A stretch of 58,291 nt of DNA from the NCBI RefSeq assembly GCF_000524195.1, contig NW_020170417.1, forward strand, positions 505,866-564,156, given 5' to 3'. Of the stretch, positions 24,801-37,955 are shown one piece after another; position 1 is the stretch's first letter, and every line of letters begins with the position of its first letter. This DNA is from Echinococcus granulosus. Taxonomy: Eukaryota; Platyhelminthes; Cestoda; Cyclophyllidea; Taeniidae. The notes under the pieces are model-generated. The model worked only from the letters and a program-made list of their open reading frames with translations, ran no database searches and was not told the origin of the DNA. The translations under genes were made by a program, and so were the position numbers.

Positions 24801-26550
24801 GGAGTAGAAAGTACAAATGCGCTACAAAGCCAATAGCGGTATGTATGTGCTGTCGCTTGATTGGAGGCTCTGCAAAAGCACTTCTCGGGCGAATTCGGCA
24901 GTGTTTAAAGAGAGAAAGAAAAAGAAATGATAGCCAAGGGAAGAAGAGAATTAATTCAAATTTTTTGTGGCAAAGCTTTGTCTTTTTTGCATTTCTGTGC
25001 TCATCGTGTAACTAATGAAGACGTGACTTTGAGCCCCAATCTCAGGCCATACGGTCATTTGCGCCAGGGGGTAGCATTGCTGTCACATCGCTTAAACGAG
25101 CCATCAATGTCTGCAAATTTTAATCTTTGAACAAACAGGGAAACAGTGAATTAAATGGCACCCCTCCAGCTGACCACAAAATGAAAATGAAGGTCAAGCG
25201 ACACATTGGACTGATGCGACATGACCCGGAGAAGATATTGCATTGTACACTAACTACAAACTCACAATCTCATAGTTGTCATCTAATTTTGTGCCTCAGT
25301 TTTGACGCTCTTTATAATTTCTTCCCTTTTGTATGTAAGGTACTAAAAAGAAAGCTGCGCAAAACTTCCAGTGGATTTTAATGTCATGTACTCTGGCAGA
25401 CAAATTGCTTGAAAATTGTCTATTTATGTAGAAGTACTGGAAGCCGCTATAGTAGTTGATAGCAGTTAGCAGAAATTTTTTCACAGGTCATAGACATTTA
25501 AGGAGACGCAATTGGACATTTGTTTCGGTTTGTCCAAACAAATTCCTGTACTTCGTACTTTGGTCAGTTAGCAGTTCTTCTAGAGGGAGTTAGCCCATCA
25601 CCGAATTTCTTCATATCATACACTTTTGCGGGGATATTGTGCGATGTGTTTGCTAATAAACAGTTTTACTCCGCTCTGTTGCTCTGCAGAATGAACAACT
25701 TTGAATTGCAGTGAGTGGCCCCATATTTAACCATTGTTGGGGAAATCCTTCCTGTAATCCACTTAGGCGGAGGTCTATCCTGAGGTACTATTAAAAACAC
25801 CATTATTCTTCAAAGAGAATGGTTAAAGTCAGTTGTGCTCCTCTACGCTCTGTCTCTAAGGTCGCCCAGCTTGCCATGCCTGCATGTGACAGGAACTGAG
25901 GTTCATGTCGCCAAAGTAAATACGGCCTTGTAAAGTTTTCTGCTTCAGCGCCCATCTATATGCTCACCTTTACCTATCCTTAGGCTTCCTAAGCTTTTAT
26001 ATTAATCCGCCCGAAGCTGAAGGTAGTTTAAAACTACGTTCTATGCATATTCTAATCGCTACTTAGCACCTTGTGACCTTGCTTTCGTAGATTTAAGGGG
26101 AAAATAATCTAAAATCCATCGAATATTGCCATTAGCTTCAAGGTATAGTGGCGGATATATATGAGGTGAACCCTTCCACTTTGAAGTGAGCAGAACACCG
26201 TACTACCAGTTTGTGCAATTTTTTTCTTATCCAGCTAATTGTTCTTTCTTCATCATCAAATGTTCTTTCGTCTTTCAAGGTCAAAAATTGTCTTTTATCC
26301 ATTGCAAGGATACTGAACAATTTCCGTAACACATTCCACCATTCTTGATGTAGGATTAACCAAAAATCGTATCCTCAATTGATGCGGCAGAAAAAGGCCT
26401 ATCATTTCCTCTCTGCCTTCCCATTCATTTAACACCAGATCGGAGGCGGTATTTTCGCGGAACGTATCAAACACTAGTACTCACGGTCCCACCTTCCCTT
26501 CGCTTCCACTTTAATGTTTAATTTGCATCCGATACTGAACAAAAAGCCAC
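18850..26550. other. Gene-poor stretch, no gene recognised
   Basis: I found no frame with convincing motif content or a chain of exons. A GC-richer island of about 140 bp near 24.30-24.44 kb stands out from the AT-rich surroundings but is not coding in an obvious way. Poly-T/poly-A rich stretches near 24.45-24.52 kb follow it. Confidence 0.45.
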
Positions 26551-26562
26551 GTGTTGCATTTA

Positions 26563-26589
26563 CGTGTGTGTGTGTGCGTATGTGTGTGA
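26563..26589. repeat. (GT)n microsatellite
   Basis: An interrupted GT run. A second, more degenerate GT-rich stretch follows at about 26722-26778. Confidence 0.85.
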
Positions 26590-26824
26590 TTTTTCAAACA
26601 GACTGACGCAACTCCAAACTGCAAAGACAGCGAGAACAAGAGGGCGTGTGACCTTGATGTGTCCGCTTTGCAAGCACTTGATTGGCTAATTGTTCAGCGA
26701 TGTGATTCCGTCATTTTATGCGGTGTGTGTATTTGTGCGTGTGTTTGGGTAGGTAGGTGCGTGTGTGCTTGCGCGTGTTTCATACCTATTGCAGTAATTA
26801 AAGTTCCATTTTGGCGACACTTGG

Positions 26825-26853
26825 CTCTCTCTTGCTCTCTCTCTCTCTCTCTC
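26825..26853. repeat. (CT)n microsatellite
   Basis: A CT run with one TTG interruption. The overlapping frames on both strands that run through it are simple-sequence artefacts. Confidence 0.9.
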
Positions 26854-26891
26854 CCAATACATTCTTCATTCCACCCTTTTCCCTCTCTCGC

Positions 26892-26914
26892 GCACACACA
26901 CACACACACACACA
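26892..26914. repeat. (CA)n microsatellite
   Basis: An uninterrupted CA run 38 bp after the CT tract. Together with the GT tracts upstream it makes a 350-bp simple-sequence cluster. Confidence 0.9.
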
Positions 26915-26929
26915 AAAGTGCTCCGAGGA

Positions 26930-29900
26930 CAACATTTCGTACTTGCATCACTTATTTTTCTCCATTTTGCACCTGGAAAGGACGTTGTCATCTAACTTTG
27001 ATAGTAATTCTTCAGCTAACTTCAACAACTGCCTGTTTACTCTTTGCAGACTATCAATCTTCAAACTTACTGATTGGTCACTTGGTTTAATTTACAGCTT
27101 GAAATGCCGATAAGGAAGGCTTATAAGAAGGAGAGAGTGAGGTCGAACTTCTTTTTAGGCGAGCTGCTGTCAGTGGCCCCATGATCACTCTCCAGCTTCT
27201 GCCATTTAACCTTCCTATGAAATTGAGTCGATCTCGAGACAAGAATAAAGTGCTACGACAAATTTGCATGTCATTAGCAATTATACATGCTGTGGATGGA
27301 GTAGGAGATCCTGAATACCCAAAAATGGTCCTGAAAAAGGCTGAATAACATATTCTCAGTTAGCCCGTCCCACATGCACTCTTTTTTGAAGGTATATGTC
27401 TATGAGGCATATGAAGGAGGTGGCATCATAGCGTTCTTTTGAGCAACTACTGAAAAGGCGTTTTCAAGACTTTTGAATGTAGGCCCTCTTCCTTATTGAA
27501 TTATGCAAAATTACATTATTTTCCATTTGTAAATTCTTCACCAACTCAGCCATTCATGGTAGACGCCTTCTTCCTCTGACTTCTGGGTGTTTCCTACGTA
27601 GTCGCTTACTGCTGCAATTAATGTATCGCCTCGGACCGTCAATAAGGAAGGCAGTTTAGTATCACCAGACAGGAAGGGTTGAAACTTGAATCCTCTACAT
27701 CAAAGAAGTAAGTGAACCCCAGCGACAAGGTCCGCCGTAGCTGTCTTTGTAATATGGCGACCTTTTAGCCCAAGCGCATAATAAAGCGGGTGGCCCCACC
27801 GTTCTGAAAGGGCCAAGTAAGGGCCTAAAAAGGTATCGCTTTCTTATGTTCTCTACAGTTGTTTAGTGGATTAATTTGTTTTGCAGTACGTTGATTCCCT
27901 GCTCCCTTCTTGACCACATGGCTATTTGCCTACATGCATCCCTGATTAAGAACATCAGGAGGATAAATTTGCTGCCTTTTTTAAGCTAATTTTCAGTATT
28001 TTTCCAGTGAATTGGTTCCTTCATTTTTTGGTCTCACAAAGCCTCCTCCTGTGCCTCTAGAACTAAAAATTCTACTTAAAGACATGTTAAGAGCCTTTCC
28101 GTCCTCTAATAAAAGGCGTCATTTTTAGGAGGCATTCCTTCCATAACTCTGTTTTACTTATTTCACATGTTTTATAAATGCACAAATAGCATTATTATTA
28201 TTCCTATTACAAGTGAAAGTGTTTTTTAATCGCTTCTGGTGAAGTTTCACCTTTTAAATTTTGGAAAGCCACTTTAGTATGAAAATTTGTGTGTACCCTA
28301 CGGTGAGTTCATAAATACTTAGAAGAAATTTAGAAACTCCAAGTATTGACTCATTTATCAACCAATTCTTTGCCCAAATACATGGGGCAAAAGAATCGTC
28401 ATTAAAAATTGAAGAGTAAAGTAAGAAGGGGTGATCGTTCTGGCTTTTTTTCCAAATTTATAGAATACCGGTGATAAATGTACTCACCAAAGACCCTCTT
28501 TACTAGAAAAAAATCATAAATACATTGTTTCTTACGCATCAAAATCTTGCTACCTGGTTATACAGTCTTCAAATTGCCTTTCTTTTGTGGAAGTTAGTAG
28601 AAGGTAGTTTTCATTTAAGGCATTCCTGCGCCTTGGGAATTCGTTTTATTTTGAAGGATTTTGCAAAAAATAGGGGATCTCGTAGGGCAGAATTGTGGTG
28701 CATAAAAAGTTTGCTATTTAACCCCCTCCCCGTATTTCCGCAATCCAGTTTTTGCACGGCTACTCTAGAATGGAATAGATTTGGGGATGAGGGGGACAAT
28801 CTACGGGAGAGGAGCGTGGAATTTAGGTGCGGTTAGTGTGCAGAAAGAAATATGGTCACTTTTCCTACTTGCAAAGCCTAATCATTTATAAAGTACATAA
28901 AAGGAGACACCCTAGATCTAGCCATGTCTGCCTCTTTTCTTAAGGTTTATTCCATTTACTTTAGATTTCTTTAAGGCAAAGATTTAGTGAGGTAGCATCT
29001 CTTTTCCTCTTAGTCCTAAAGTGATGATCCTTTCATCTGTAAGTTTTGTGGTCTAGAATAGGAGATCTTGTACTTTTGTGTAAGAATTGGATCTTCGCTC
29101 GACTAATTGACTAGTCTTGGCACTTTTTGGAAGAGTAGTTTTTTTCTGCACATTTACCAATTATATCAGGTAGATAAATCGTAGCCATAACATTTGTTTA
29201 GACCTTAGCAACCGAACGCTTCTATCTGTGGCTCATCTCAGGCACAGATACGCATAAAGCAGGTATATTCTCCCAGGGTATGAAGTGATGCGTGCCTTAG
29301 AAGTGCGGGGTGGATAGCGAGTGGCTCGTTTGGGGATAACCAGTAATATGCTAGTTCCCCTAACAAGCGTTGCAATGCAGAAGTGGCTCCTTGTCATAAA
29401 TCAGGCATAAAATAATCCAAAATGGTGTACTTTTATGCCATTAACGGAAGAAATGAAGAAGGCCATACCGACAGTCTTCGGAGTCCCCTGCTGTCTTTTG
29501 ATGTACATAGGTGGGTTCCATTCGTTCAATTGCCCCAGCAACTTTCTTTTTCTAAATGTTTTAGGTTTAAGCAAATTTGCTTAATCAATTAAGGTAAAGT
29601 AGACTGAATGTTTGTTAGGTCACATTAGTCTCCAACGCTCGTGTTAGTGGTCAATAGTAGCGCTCCATTAATTCTGAATTATTAATAAGAATGGAGTGGG
29701 ACCTTCCCCAATTGGTGCACCTATCTTTGAGTGATTTATCACAGTCATCAGGTGCTGATACATTTCTGGCTGTACTTCTGGCTGCCACACTTCCTCTTGA
29801 TACTGATCAAGAGGTGGAACAAGAAGCCTCACCATTTATGGCTAGACATACCCGACTCGCAACCTTCAGGTTAAACCCACACTGCATGGTATTGGGGCAC

Positions 29901-31040
29901 CAAGAAGGAAGGGAAGAGTAGTAAACACGATTAAGAGTACTGCACTTTTGGATCGGCACATGTTGATCCAAACAGTGACATGCATTCCACAAATCACTTG
30001 AACGAGATATTCTGGAATCCGTACGAACCTTTTCGGCTGCCTGAAGTTTTATTAAGTACTTCATCACCCTTCGGTGTAATATTCTGCTAATAATCACACA
30101 TCATGACCAACGTAGCCTATAAATTGACTTTAATTCTACCACCTCCTCCCCCTCCTCCTGGGGGGATCGGTTTGCCCAAATCTGCCCACCCGCCACCTAA
30201 AATGGTGCATTTACATAAACATGTGTTACGGCAGATTAATAAGTCAGAAAATGTCATAACATAGGCATTAATTCTGACGTCTGTTTTTTCAGTTTTAATG
30301 AGATACAAAGTTTCTTGTTTTCATGTGTTCCTTTTAAACACCACGATTTAAAAGTACTTAGCAAAGTTTATTCAATCAAACACTCCTCAATTCCATCATT
30401 TAATATCTGTGAGCTGTCTTCTTAAACTTGAATTCTCCCACATAACTTGTATCCTTTGTAAAATCCCACATTACACATTCCCTTAGTTGTCTCCATCCAG
30501 AGGTCTGAAAGAGGCGGAAAAAGGGCTAAGGCCTGCACTTCATTCCCAACCAGTCAATTCCAAAAGTGGTTCTAAATTCGAGAAATTCACTCATCAAAAT
30601 TGCGGTGAATTAAACTGACAATAACACTAAGTAATCTTTAAGCATTGCGTTTAACAATGATTTTTATTGGTTTGACCACATAATCGACAATTTTAACCTC
30701 TATTTTGAATACCATCTAGCCTAATTTGGTAGTGTTTGAAAACTTAGTGAGATATCAACAACATGCCTAAATAAAATGTGTGCCATCTGTGAGTAAAGCA
30801 AAGTTTGAGAAAAAGCACATTGTGGGATGAGAAGGCCTACGCAATGGCGGGATGAATGGATAAGAATATACCATATCTAAAAGAAGCACTATTCCACAAA
30901 TCTCTCACGAACCATCCGCCAAAAACTGTGGTAATAAATGAGCGCAACCGTGCTCTCACGTAATTTGGCCCCAACAACCACCCGGAGAGCTGTAACACGC
31001 ATACCGAGACTGGCGTAACAGTCGTTATTTATTCTCGCAC
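26930..31040. other. Gene-poor stretch with one hairpin and weak frames
   Basis: No gene is recognised. A frame of 76 codons at 29691-29921 (plus) faces an equally plausible minus-strand frame over the same bases, so neither is called. A pyrimidine tract of CCT repeats followed by a G run occurs near 30140-30166. Confidence 0.4.
29793..29814. repeat. 9-bp stem, 4-nt loop hairpin
   Basis: CCTCTTGAT, loop ACTG, then ATCAAGAGG: a perfect 9-bp inverted repeat. It sits inside the two-sided open frame near 29.7-29.9 kb. Confidence 0.75.
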
Positions 31041-31049
31041 GCTCAACAC

Positions 31050-31345
31050 AATTGGGATGTTGATGATGCTGCCCCCGAGGATGTTAACGATGATGACGGC
31101 GGCGGCAGCGACAATGCCGCGGCAATGATACCAGCTCAGACAGGGACGTAAATTAAAACCGCCTCGTCACCCACACTTGGGAGTGTATGTGATTTTGGCC
31201 GCCGGCCAATGCACGTATGTGCGTGCGTGCGTACGTGCAAGCCCGCGGGAGTGCGTACGTGTGAGCAAAACTCTTGCGGACCAGTGGGGAGATGCCACGC
31301 AGGGAACGATAACGCCCACGTCAACGCAGCCTGTAGCCCTCGTCG
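31050..31345. promoter_or_regulatory. CpG-rich patch, possible promoter
   Basis: CpG dinucleotides are conspicuously denser here than in the flanks: GACGGCGGCGGCAGCG, GCCGCGGC, GGCCGCCGGCC, GTGCGTGCGTGCGTACGTGC, GCCCGCGGGAGTGCGTACGT. A GATGATG/GGCGGC trinucleotide stretch opens it. No start codon with a downstream exon chain could be assigned on either strand. It may be an orphan promoter or a low-complexity coding or 5'-UTR segment. This is a composition-based call only. Confidence 0.35.
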
Positions 31346-31349
31346 AGAG

Positions 31350-34300
31350 TGGGAGCGTTAGTTTTCGCGTGTCTCCCTATCCTCTGTCCATTTCGCCTAT
31401 CTCAAGCCGTTGGGAAGAGCTTTCAGTTAGACGTACTTCAGTAGTTACGTGCATACCTTAGAGGTAGGAAATAAATCATGTCAGTCTGGAAGTAGTTGTA
31501 TGATTAGTGCAACAAAGCACCAGGAAACTGGTAGCCTAGGTGGCACAAGAGAAACTTCATGAAGCTTGCGTATAAGTCAAAGGGCAGAAGGATCAAATAG
31601 TATGCGCAAGTAATTGGGTAATTTGATCTTTCCCCACCAACGTCACATTTATGTGACGCCTGGATCTTTTTTTCTGTGCGACGTGTATCTTTTAATGGTT
31701 TAAACATTAAATTATGTTGCAAACATACCGGAAAAATTTAAGAAGACACCAGTTATTAATAAAGGCTGTTGATCAGCAATTGATATGTTCAGTTTGGTGT
31801 TGGATCCATTTCAGAGAAAGAAAACGTCTAGTTGATTGCAATAATTGAAAAATCTTCTGCGACTTTGTTACCAAATGTTAGCGGGTGTAAATAAGTTGAT
31901 AGCTTGGAACTGTCGATTAAAATATAAAAGTGGGAAGAGGTAGTTCCATAACCACCATTGCCTTTTATGCAAAACTGATGGTGCGTCAAAGTGTGGAAAT
32001 ATTCCACAAATTCGACTCCTATGATGATTTATTTTGACCAAACGAACTTTGCATATCAAACGTTTCATAAGAATGGACCTAAGTTCACGTATCGTACACT
32101 CTTTTCTATACGGATATTTTATAAGTAAAACTTGATTTGAGGCTACAACTGGTTCTACCGGGAAATTCATCCTTCTTTACCTATCGTAAATATTCCTTTG
32201 TATCTGAGGCATTCAAGGTATTGGTAGGTCAATTAAGAGAGAACCTGCTTTACATAAAATGGAGCGCACCCCTTCTAAAACCGTTGTAATTTATCATCCT
32301 TTTCCAACAAGACCCAGGCCTGCACATTCCAATTTTGTCATAGGGCTTCAATGTGTTAGTTCCAGCCATATTCGTTCCTATTTCTCTTTTATTTCCCAAT
32401 GAACTATTTTGCATCCGAATGTTCGATACCAAGAATAGGTAATCACAATGCAGATAAACAAGCACTACTGCGCAGTTTGCAAGACTAGGACTTTTTCGAC
32501 TGACTGATCAGTCCTGATTGTTTCTAAATAAGAAGTTGCTTCCGCACCTGTTGCAGTAGATAAAACTCATTTGTAACCTTCGTTTCGTTTTTACCAAACG
32601 CAATCTATTACACACACACAGAGAGCGGATAAAATGATTGGTGGGAACTAAGTGTTACGCATCCTAGAAGAGTGTGTATATGTGTAAGGAGGGGGTAAAG
32701 AGAGGATATTATTGAGATAATTAATTGCATGCATATTTACCTTACGAAAGTCTCCTTACAGAAGTCATTTCTCATCACATGTTAGTCAGTCAACAAATAA
32801 TCTAAAGACAGAGCGCTTTTTACCTCATACGGACGAAATGAATAATAATAATAAATTAGTGATCTCTGGAGCTCATTTTTACCTCTTAATGGTTTTGAGT
32901 AGAACCGGCATGCTTATTAGTCGTCACGACCTTCCCTTCCTCAGTTCATCAATCAGGTAAAATTTGCGCAAAATTTGGTCATGCCCAGTTAGCCCTCAAT
33001 GATCGTAACAAGAGTTCTAGCTTGCTGCACCATTGTTTATTGTTTAATCACAAGGATAAGATTTTGTTCTTTAACTATTTCTGTCCGATACTCTCCTTCT
33101 CTCAAAAGTTTAGGCTACAGATGTATTAAACCTTTAAAAAAGCTCATGTTTTTTGAGCACTTTAAAACGTTTCCTGGATTATCCAATTTCACTTACGGGT
33201 AATCGTTAGACGTGCCAAGGTCAGTCAATGTACAATTAGCTCGCGAGAATGGGGCCACCAGGTGTCTCTGACCTTCAGCCAACAATGACACGCAAGTACC
33301 TTGTCTGCGGCTTTCTTATACGGGTCAAAGCTGGCATCGGAATTCACCATCTTATTGACTCTACACATTTGAAACGCAGCGGCATCCAAGCTCAGCCACC
33401 TAAATATCAATTTAGAGCAGCGTACACAAATTTTTTTACCTCTGGTACTAGAAGAGCCCATGAAGACTACCGTGTTGATTGATTGACACTTCCCCATGCT
33501 TCGTGGCATATGCAAGGTAAAAGATGGAACTGCACAAGTTCTTGAAAGTTACCTCGAGACTACGAAACTATCGGTCACCTGATAGTCGCTTCTATTGAGG
33601 GTCGATTTTAAAATTAGTGCGATCTCTTTCACAAGTTGGCGTAGATTGAGACTGACAGTTATGGAGGCATTTCTCGATTTTAAAAGTGGAGATGGGGTAA
33701 AATGGAGGTAAAATGAGTTGGCAAGTCTCAATGTCTGACTCACTCCAAATTTTCTCTGGTGTCGTAATGCTCCACGCCAGTTGTTGGGCTATAGACATGA
33801 CCAAAAATTGAATCCAGTGGGATGAATTTGCGAATAGCAGGCTATGAAGTGGTCGTGTGGTCCAGGTACCACTAAAACAAAACACTACGCATGTCAAGAG
33901 CCAAGTCGATGATGTCTTGCATCGAATCTTGGCACGACTAGAAAAGACGCATTGCCAAGACGAAATTAAAATACGACCTAAGAGGAATGAAGAGTAGTTA
34001 GCTAAGTATTGAATTACATCATAGACCTCGGCGCTTCTCTTAGTCGACAACAGCGAAGTCGATGCGTCAGCACCGCCCACTCACAAGAGCGGAATTAGCA
34101 GTCGTGGCAGTTTTGTGGGGGCGGAAAAGCATTTTATTTAATAGCAATGAGAATGATGCGCCTCGTCGATCCCGATGGCACCTGTCTATCGACGATTTCT
34201 AAACTATTAAAATATGTTAGCACTTCACTTCTTAATTGGTATTTGGAGGAGCAGACGATGGTAGTGATTAGCGAATTTGAAGTTAGCTTTGATCATTTTG

Positions 34301-37300
34301 CCATGTTGTTTCTCCGTAGTTATTTCAGGCATCCACACCACCACAGCAGTTCGGTGAAGAACCGTTTCAATTGGGAACTTTTGTCCAATGTGGACGAGAT
34401 CTCCTTGGCACCAGTACCAAACTATTGTCTCAATCTTCCTGGGTTTTATGATGGGAAGGGATGGGACGCATCAGCATGGAAAGAGATTCGGTTGACTATA
34501 GACATGACCAGAGAGGCATTTGCGAATTTGTAGCAAGGAGATATAATGCACCTAAATTACTGACTTTCCATCAAGGCTGATTTTAATCTAAGCGTGTGGA
34601 GGTGGGAATCCTTTCTTACTCACTCACCTTGAAAGGTACTTGGATCTGATCGGCTGAGAAGGAGAGAATGGTTATTTTCGAAATGTTGAACACGGTGCTG
34701 AAAGTCTACTAATAAGCTGCCGTAAAAAGCATCATTTGAAGCCTTGGTTCTTCATAACAGAGAACTTCCGAAGGACCTCTTTATCGTATCATGTGCACCA
34801 ATGTAGATTCCTGCAACAAATCCTCAATCAATCGCATAAAATCTTTCTCGTTCTGTCCAATTTAGGCACCCTAAAACAAGCAACACTCCCTTTTTCAATG
34901 ATTACGAAGTATAATGTTACCGCCTTGACATCGCATTTCTGTATAGCACACTTCCATGATTCTGAGTTTTGGGTTGTGTCCATTGTTTAGCGCAGGCAAG
35001 AATACATATGCAAAAAGTGGCAATTTTTTTTGTTCTGCATAAAAATTCAGGTATAACATTCAGTTAAATCGGTGTGTCGGATAAATCCAAAGTTAGAGTT
35101 ATTAAATGAAATTTTTTGTTCTCATTATGCTGGGTTATAAACCCAACCATTGGTAATGAGCATTTTAGGGGCTATATACCACTTCTTTACAAGTAGTAGC
35201 ACTGTGAGTACAAGCTATTGTTTTAACGCGCATATTTTTGGTTTGGTGGTATGTTCAAACTGTATAAATGAACACTTCAAAATGGTTCGTCTCAAACAAG
35301 GTGTATAAAGCTATTCTGTCAGCAGTTGATAAGTTCTCTTCACTATGTGGAACTGGCGGAAGAACTTAATATTAACCGGTTGCCCCAACGGAGACTCAAC
35401 GAGGGGTTAGACGATGCTAGTCACAAGTACTAATTTTGAAGGAAGTTCACTGTGGTGGGATCAAGAATACACGGCTTCCTTACACTTAGAAGGAAATTGA
35501 ATTGCGTCTAAGTCAAAGACGAGGCCGAACGATGTTTGATGCCGAACTGAATATTGGAGTGTATCCACACTCGAAGAAAAGCACAAATCTTTGCTTCTTA
35601 GCATTAGCTTTCAATTGGCCAACAAATTACAAAGTATAGGAGGCATGTCACCACTAACAGCTATACGTCAAGCGCTTTCATTGAGGCTCAGATGGTGGAT
35701 TCCACTAGGTTCCATGCTCCACTTTTATGCACGTGTTCTCCTAACTATTGAGTTTGCTCAATGTTGAAAACCACCAGACCCTTCAATGAACATTTAGTGG
35801 TAACAGCAGAAGCCGCATTTGTACCCATTGTTGCTCACCTTGTGGTGATGGACACACTACTGAATTATAAGCAGTTAAAAGTTTTAATGGATTTTCCTCT
35901 GCTGTGAGTGAATTTGTTTATTTAAAGGTGTTATAATGTGAAGCTACTTTGGATTGGCCACTCCCACACAGTGATGGTCAACGTTATTCAATTCGCACAA
36001 CACCAAGTTTGTAAAATTAAGACAAGTGGGTAGACCGAGTCGGAGTACTATCGTTTCTCACTGTGGTGTTGCTATATTCGCTCTGCTTTAGTTGGATTGA
36101 GGAAGCCCACAACGTCAACAGAAAACATAAATATTACAGGATTTTTAATGTTTGCATTCGATTTTCGACACCCTTCTTAAGCAAATAATCCCCGACATTA
36201 GCAGCCCCTTATTTTGGGCAGCAGCTAGTCCAACTCGTCTAGAACCTTACATAAGAACGTTGGATTCGGCATGACCGCTTTATGAACGACCCATTTGAGG
36301 GGCGTGGTAAGTGTATGGGCCACTTCAGACCTCCAGTGCTTCAAGATTAGGTTAGTGCAGTTGCACTTTCTTTGTCATTCAGGTGCCGGACTGCTAATCC
36401 TCGGCCATCTTAAAAATTTTGGTGCTAAAGGCCATATTTACTTTATTTGACCAGCCTGACTCACTCCATGTGATTGTGTTTAACACTTATAATAGCTTAT
36501 TCTCATTTGAGCGTTCTCAGATTTACTCTGAAGGATTTCTTCGTACGGCATGGCTATGGCCACCTTAAACACGCTTCTACTGTTGGGTTGACTTAACGCA
36601 GTAGTCCATTAATTCGTATTCAAAGCGGCTGTTTTCCGTATCGCCTATAAATGCATTATTTCGAAGTCAACGCGGTGCAGCAAGGCTACATTTACTCGCC
36701 TAAGCCAGGACTTCAGTCTCTGCTGTTTATACCGCAGTTCTGCTTACAAAGACCTATTTTCATGACTAGTAGTCGTATCTCACTCTTCCTGTAAGGTAAA
36801 GTAAACCTAAGTAAACTAGCCTTTCATAGGCTTTCGTGGACCTTCGAACTGATACCTAGGATTTAATTATAGCCCATAACCAGAGCGGATTGCATTGGGG
36901 TGGGGCAGGGTAAGAAGGGGAGGAACGATTAAATCCGCCATTGGGCGTTCTTACTCTGTGAGAATCTGTATAAACTTAATTTAATGGATTCGTTGTTTTG
37001 TTTGTGGTTAAAAGGTCGCGAAATTGAGGCCACTGAACCGAATGACTCATTGTTTAGTAGAATACACATCCAAAGGACTGGGCGATTGAATTCACAATAA
37101 GAACTAATGAATTAAATATGCCAAATCCTTCAAATAAGAAGCGCTGACAGTCACATTGTGGCGAACAGATTAAGGATCAGTCATTAATATATTCGTTTGG
37201 AAATTTGCGCATCCCTAGCTGACGGGGAAGAGTGAATCAGTGACGTTATCAAGCCATTGTCATTTAGCATTGGCTCGAATTGGAACACACAAACCCAATA

Positions 37301-37320
37301 ACACAGAGATCACGCAATAT
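31350..37320. other. Gene-poor stretch, no gene called
   Basis: The longest frames are 162 codons at 33592-34080 (minus) and 128 codons at 34147-34533 (plus). They have no recognised motif and no clean splice context. Both neighbourhoods share CTATAGACATGACCA on the plus strand (near 33788 and 34496), followed in both by a TTTGCGAAT stretch, which hints at a weak old duplication. Nothing else was seen. Confidence 0.4.
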
Positions 37321-37323
37321 TAC

Positions 37324-37496
37324 CACACATCGACCTCGCCTGCTCACATGGGAAGAACAAGTGATACAGGGCTCAGCTGCCAGTCCCGAGTCGTCACGGC
37401 TAATTGGTGTTGCTGATGTCGTATTTTCCATTGAAGTTCGTGAGTCCTTCACCGAAGAACTCGAGTTATGGCCCTCCGAGGCAAATTTTAATTTTG
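37324..37496 (-). CDS. Candidate internal exon, Ser/Thr-rich, unidentified gene
   Basis: The minus strand is open from a CCTAG acceptor to a GTAATA donor. It reads a Ser/Thr-rich segment that includes SEGHNSSSSVKDSRTSMENT and ends in SHVSRRGRC. The composition resembles a disordered region of a regulatory protein. No homologue is recognised. The opposite strand is also open over much of it, so the call is tentative. Confidence 0.3.
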
Positions 37497-37861
37497 CTAG
37501 GCTATTTTAAACGCCATCAGAGAGGTATCTCAACATTTACTAGGGAATACTTCGTGCGCGTTCATAAGCAAATGCTCTAGAAGCTAGTGCCGCTTAGCAC
37601 AGTAGAAGGGCAAAGCCCTGCTTTCTGCCACAGATGGAGAGGAGTGCATACTTTCCTCTAGGGTTTGCATTCGAAACCGAGATCAGTTTCCTTGTAAAAA
37701 AAAATGGGAGCATTCAAAAGTGATTGTGTGTAAACAATTTGAGTAAAGTAGACTTGATTTTCGATGTTCTGGATGGGACGTGGAGTGAAAACAAAATATC
37801 ACCCTGCCCTGTTGTAGATTGTAGGGACCCTGGGTTCCTATAACAGGAAGATGGGACTCAC

Positions 37862-37955
37862 CAAAAGGCAGTCTATCTGTTTCATGACATGTTAATCGAG
37901 CCGTGAGAACTTCTTTGAAATTTGCGGCTTGTTTTGACAAAGTGCAAGCCTCAAA
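37862..37955 (-). CDS. Candidate exon with a strong donor site, unidentified gene
   Basis: The minus-strand frame reads SKQAANFKEVLTARLTCHET and on to RLPF, then stops being coding-like exactly at a GTGAGT donor (37861-37856). The upstream acceptor is uncertain (perhaps TTTGAG near 37955). It lies 366 bp upstream of the Ser-rich candidate exon on the same strand. Confidence 0.28.

Noticed and set aside
26659..27113. Open frames of 85-143 codons on both strands across the CT/CA/GT tracts
   Set aside because: They run through microsatellites, overlap on three frames and have no motif. They are simple-sequence artefacts.
31050..31150. Hydrophobic minus-strand stretch (AAAAVIIVNILGGSIINIPI) resembling a receptor helix
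   Set aside because: It is only about 45 codons between stops and arises from GGC/GAT-type trinucleotide runs. The complementary frame is acidic, as expected by chance.
33592..34080. 162-codon minus-strand frame
   Set aside because: There is no motif or clean splice context, the composition is odd, and part of it overlaps a weakly repeated stretch.
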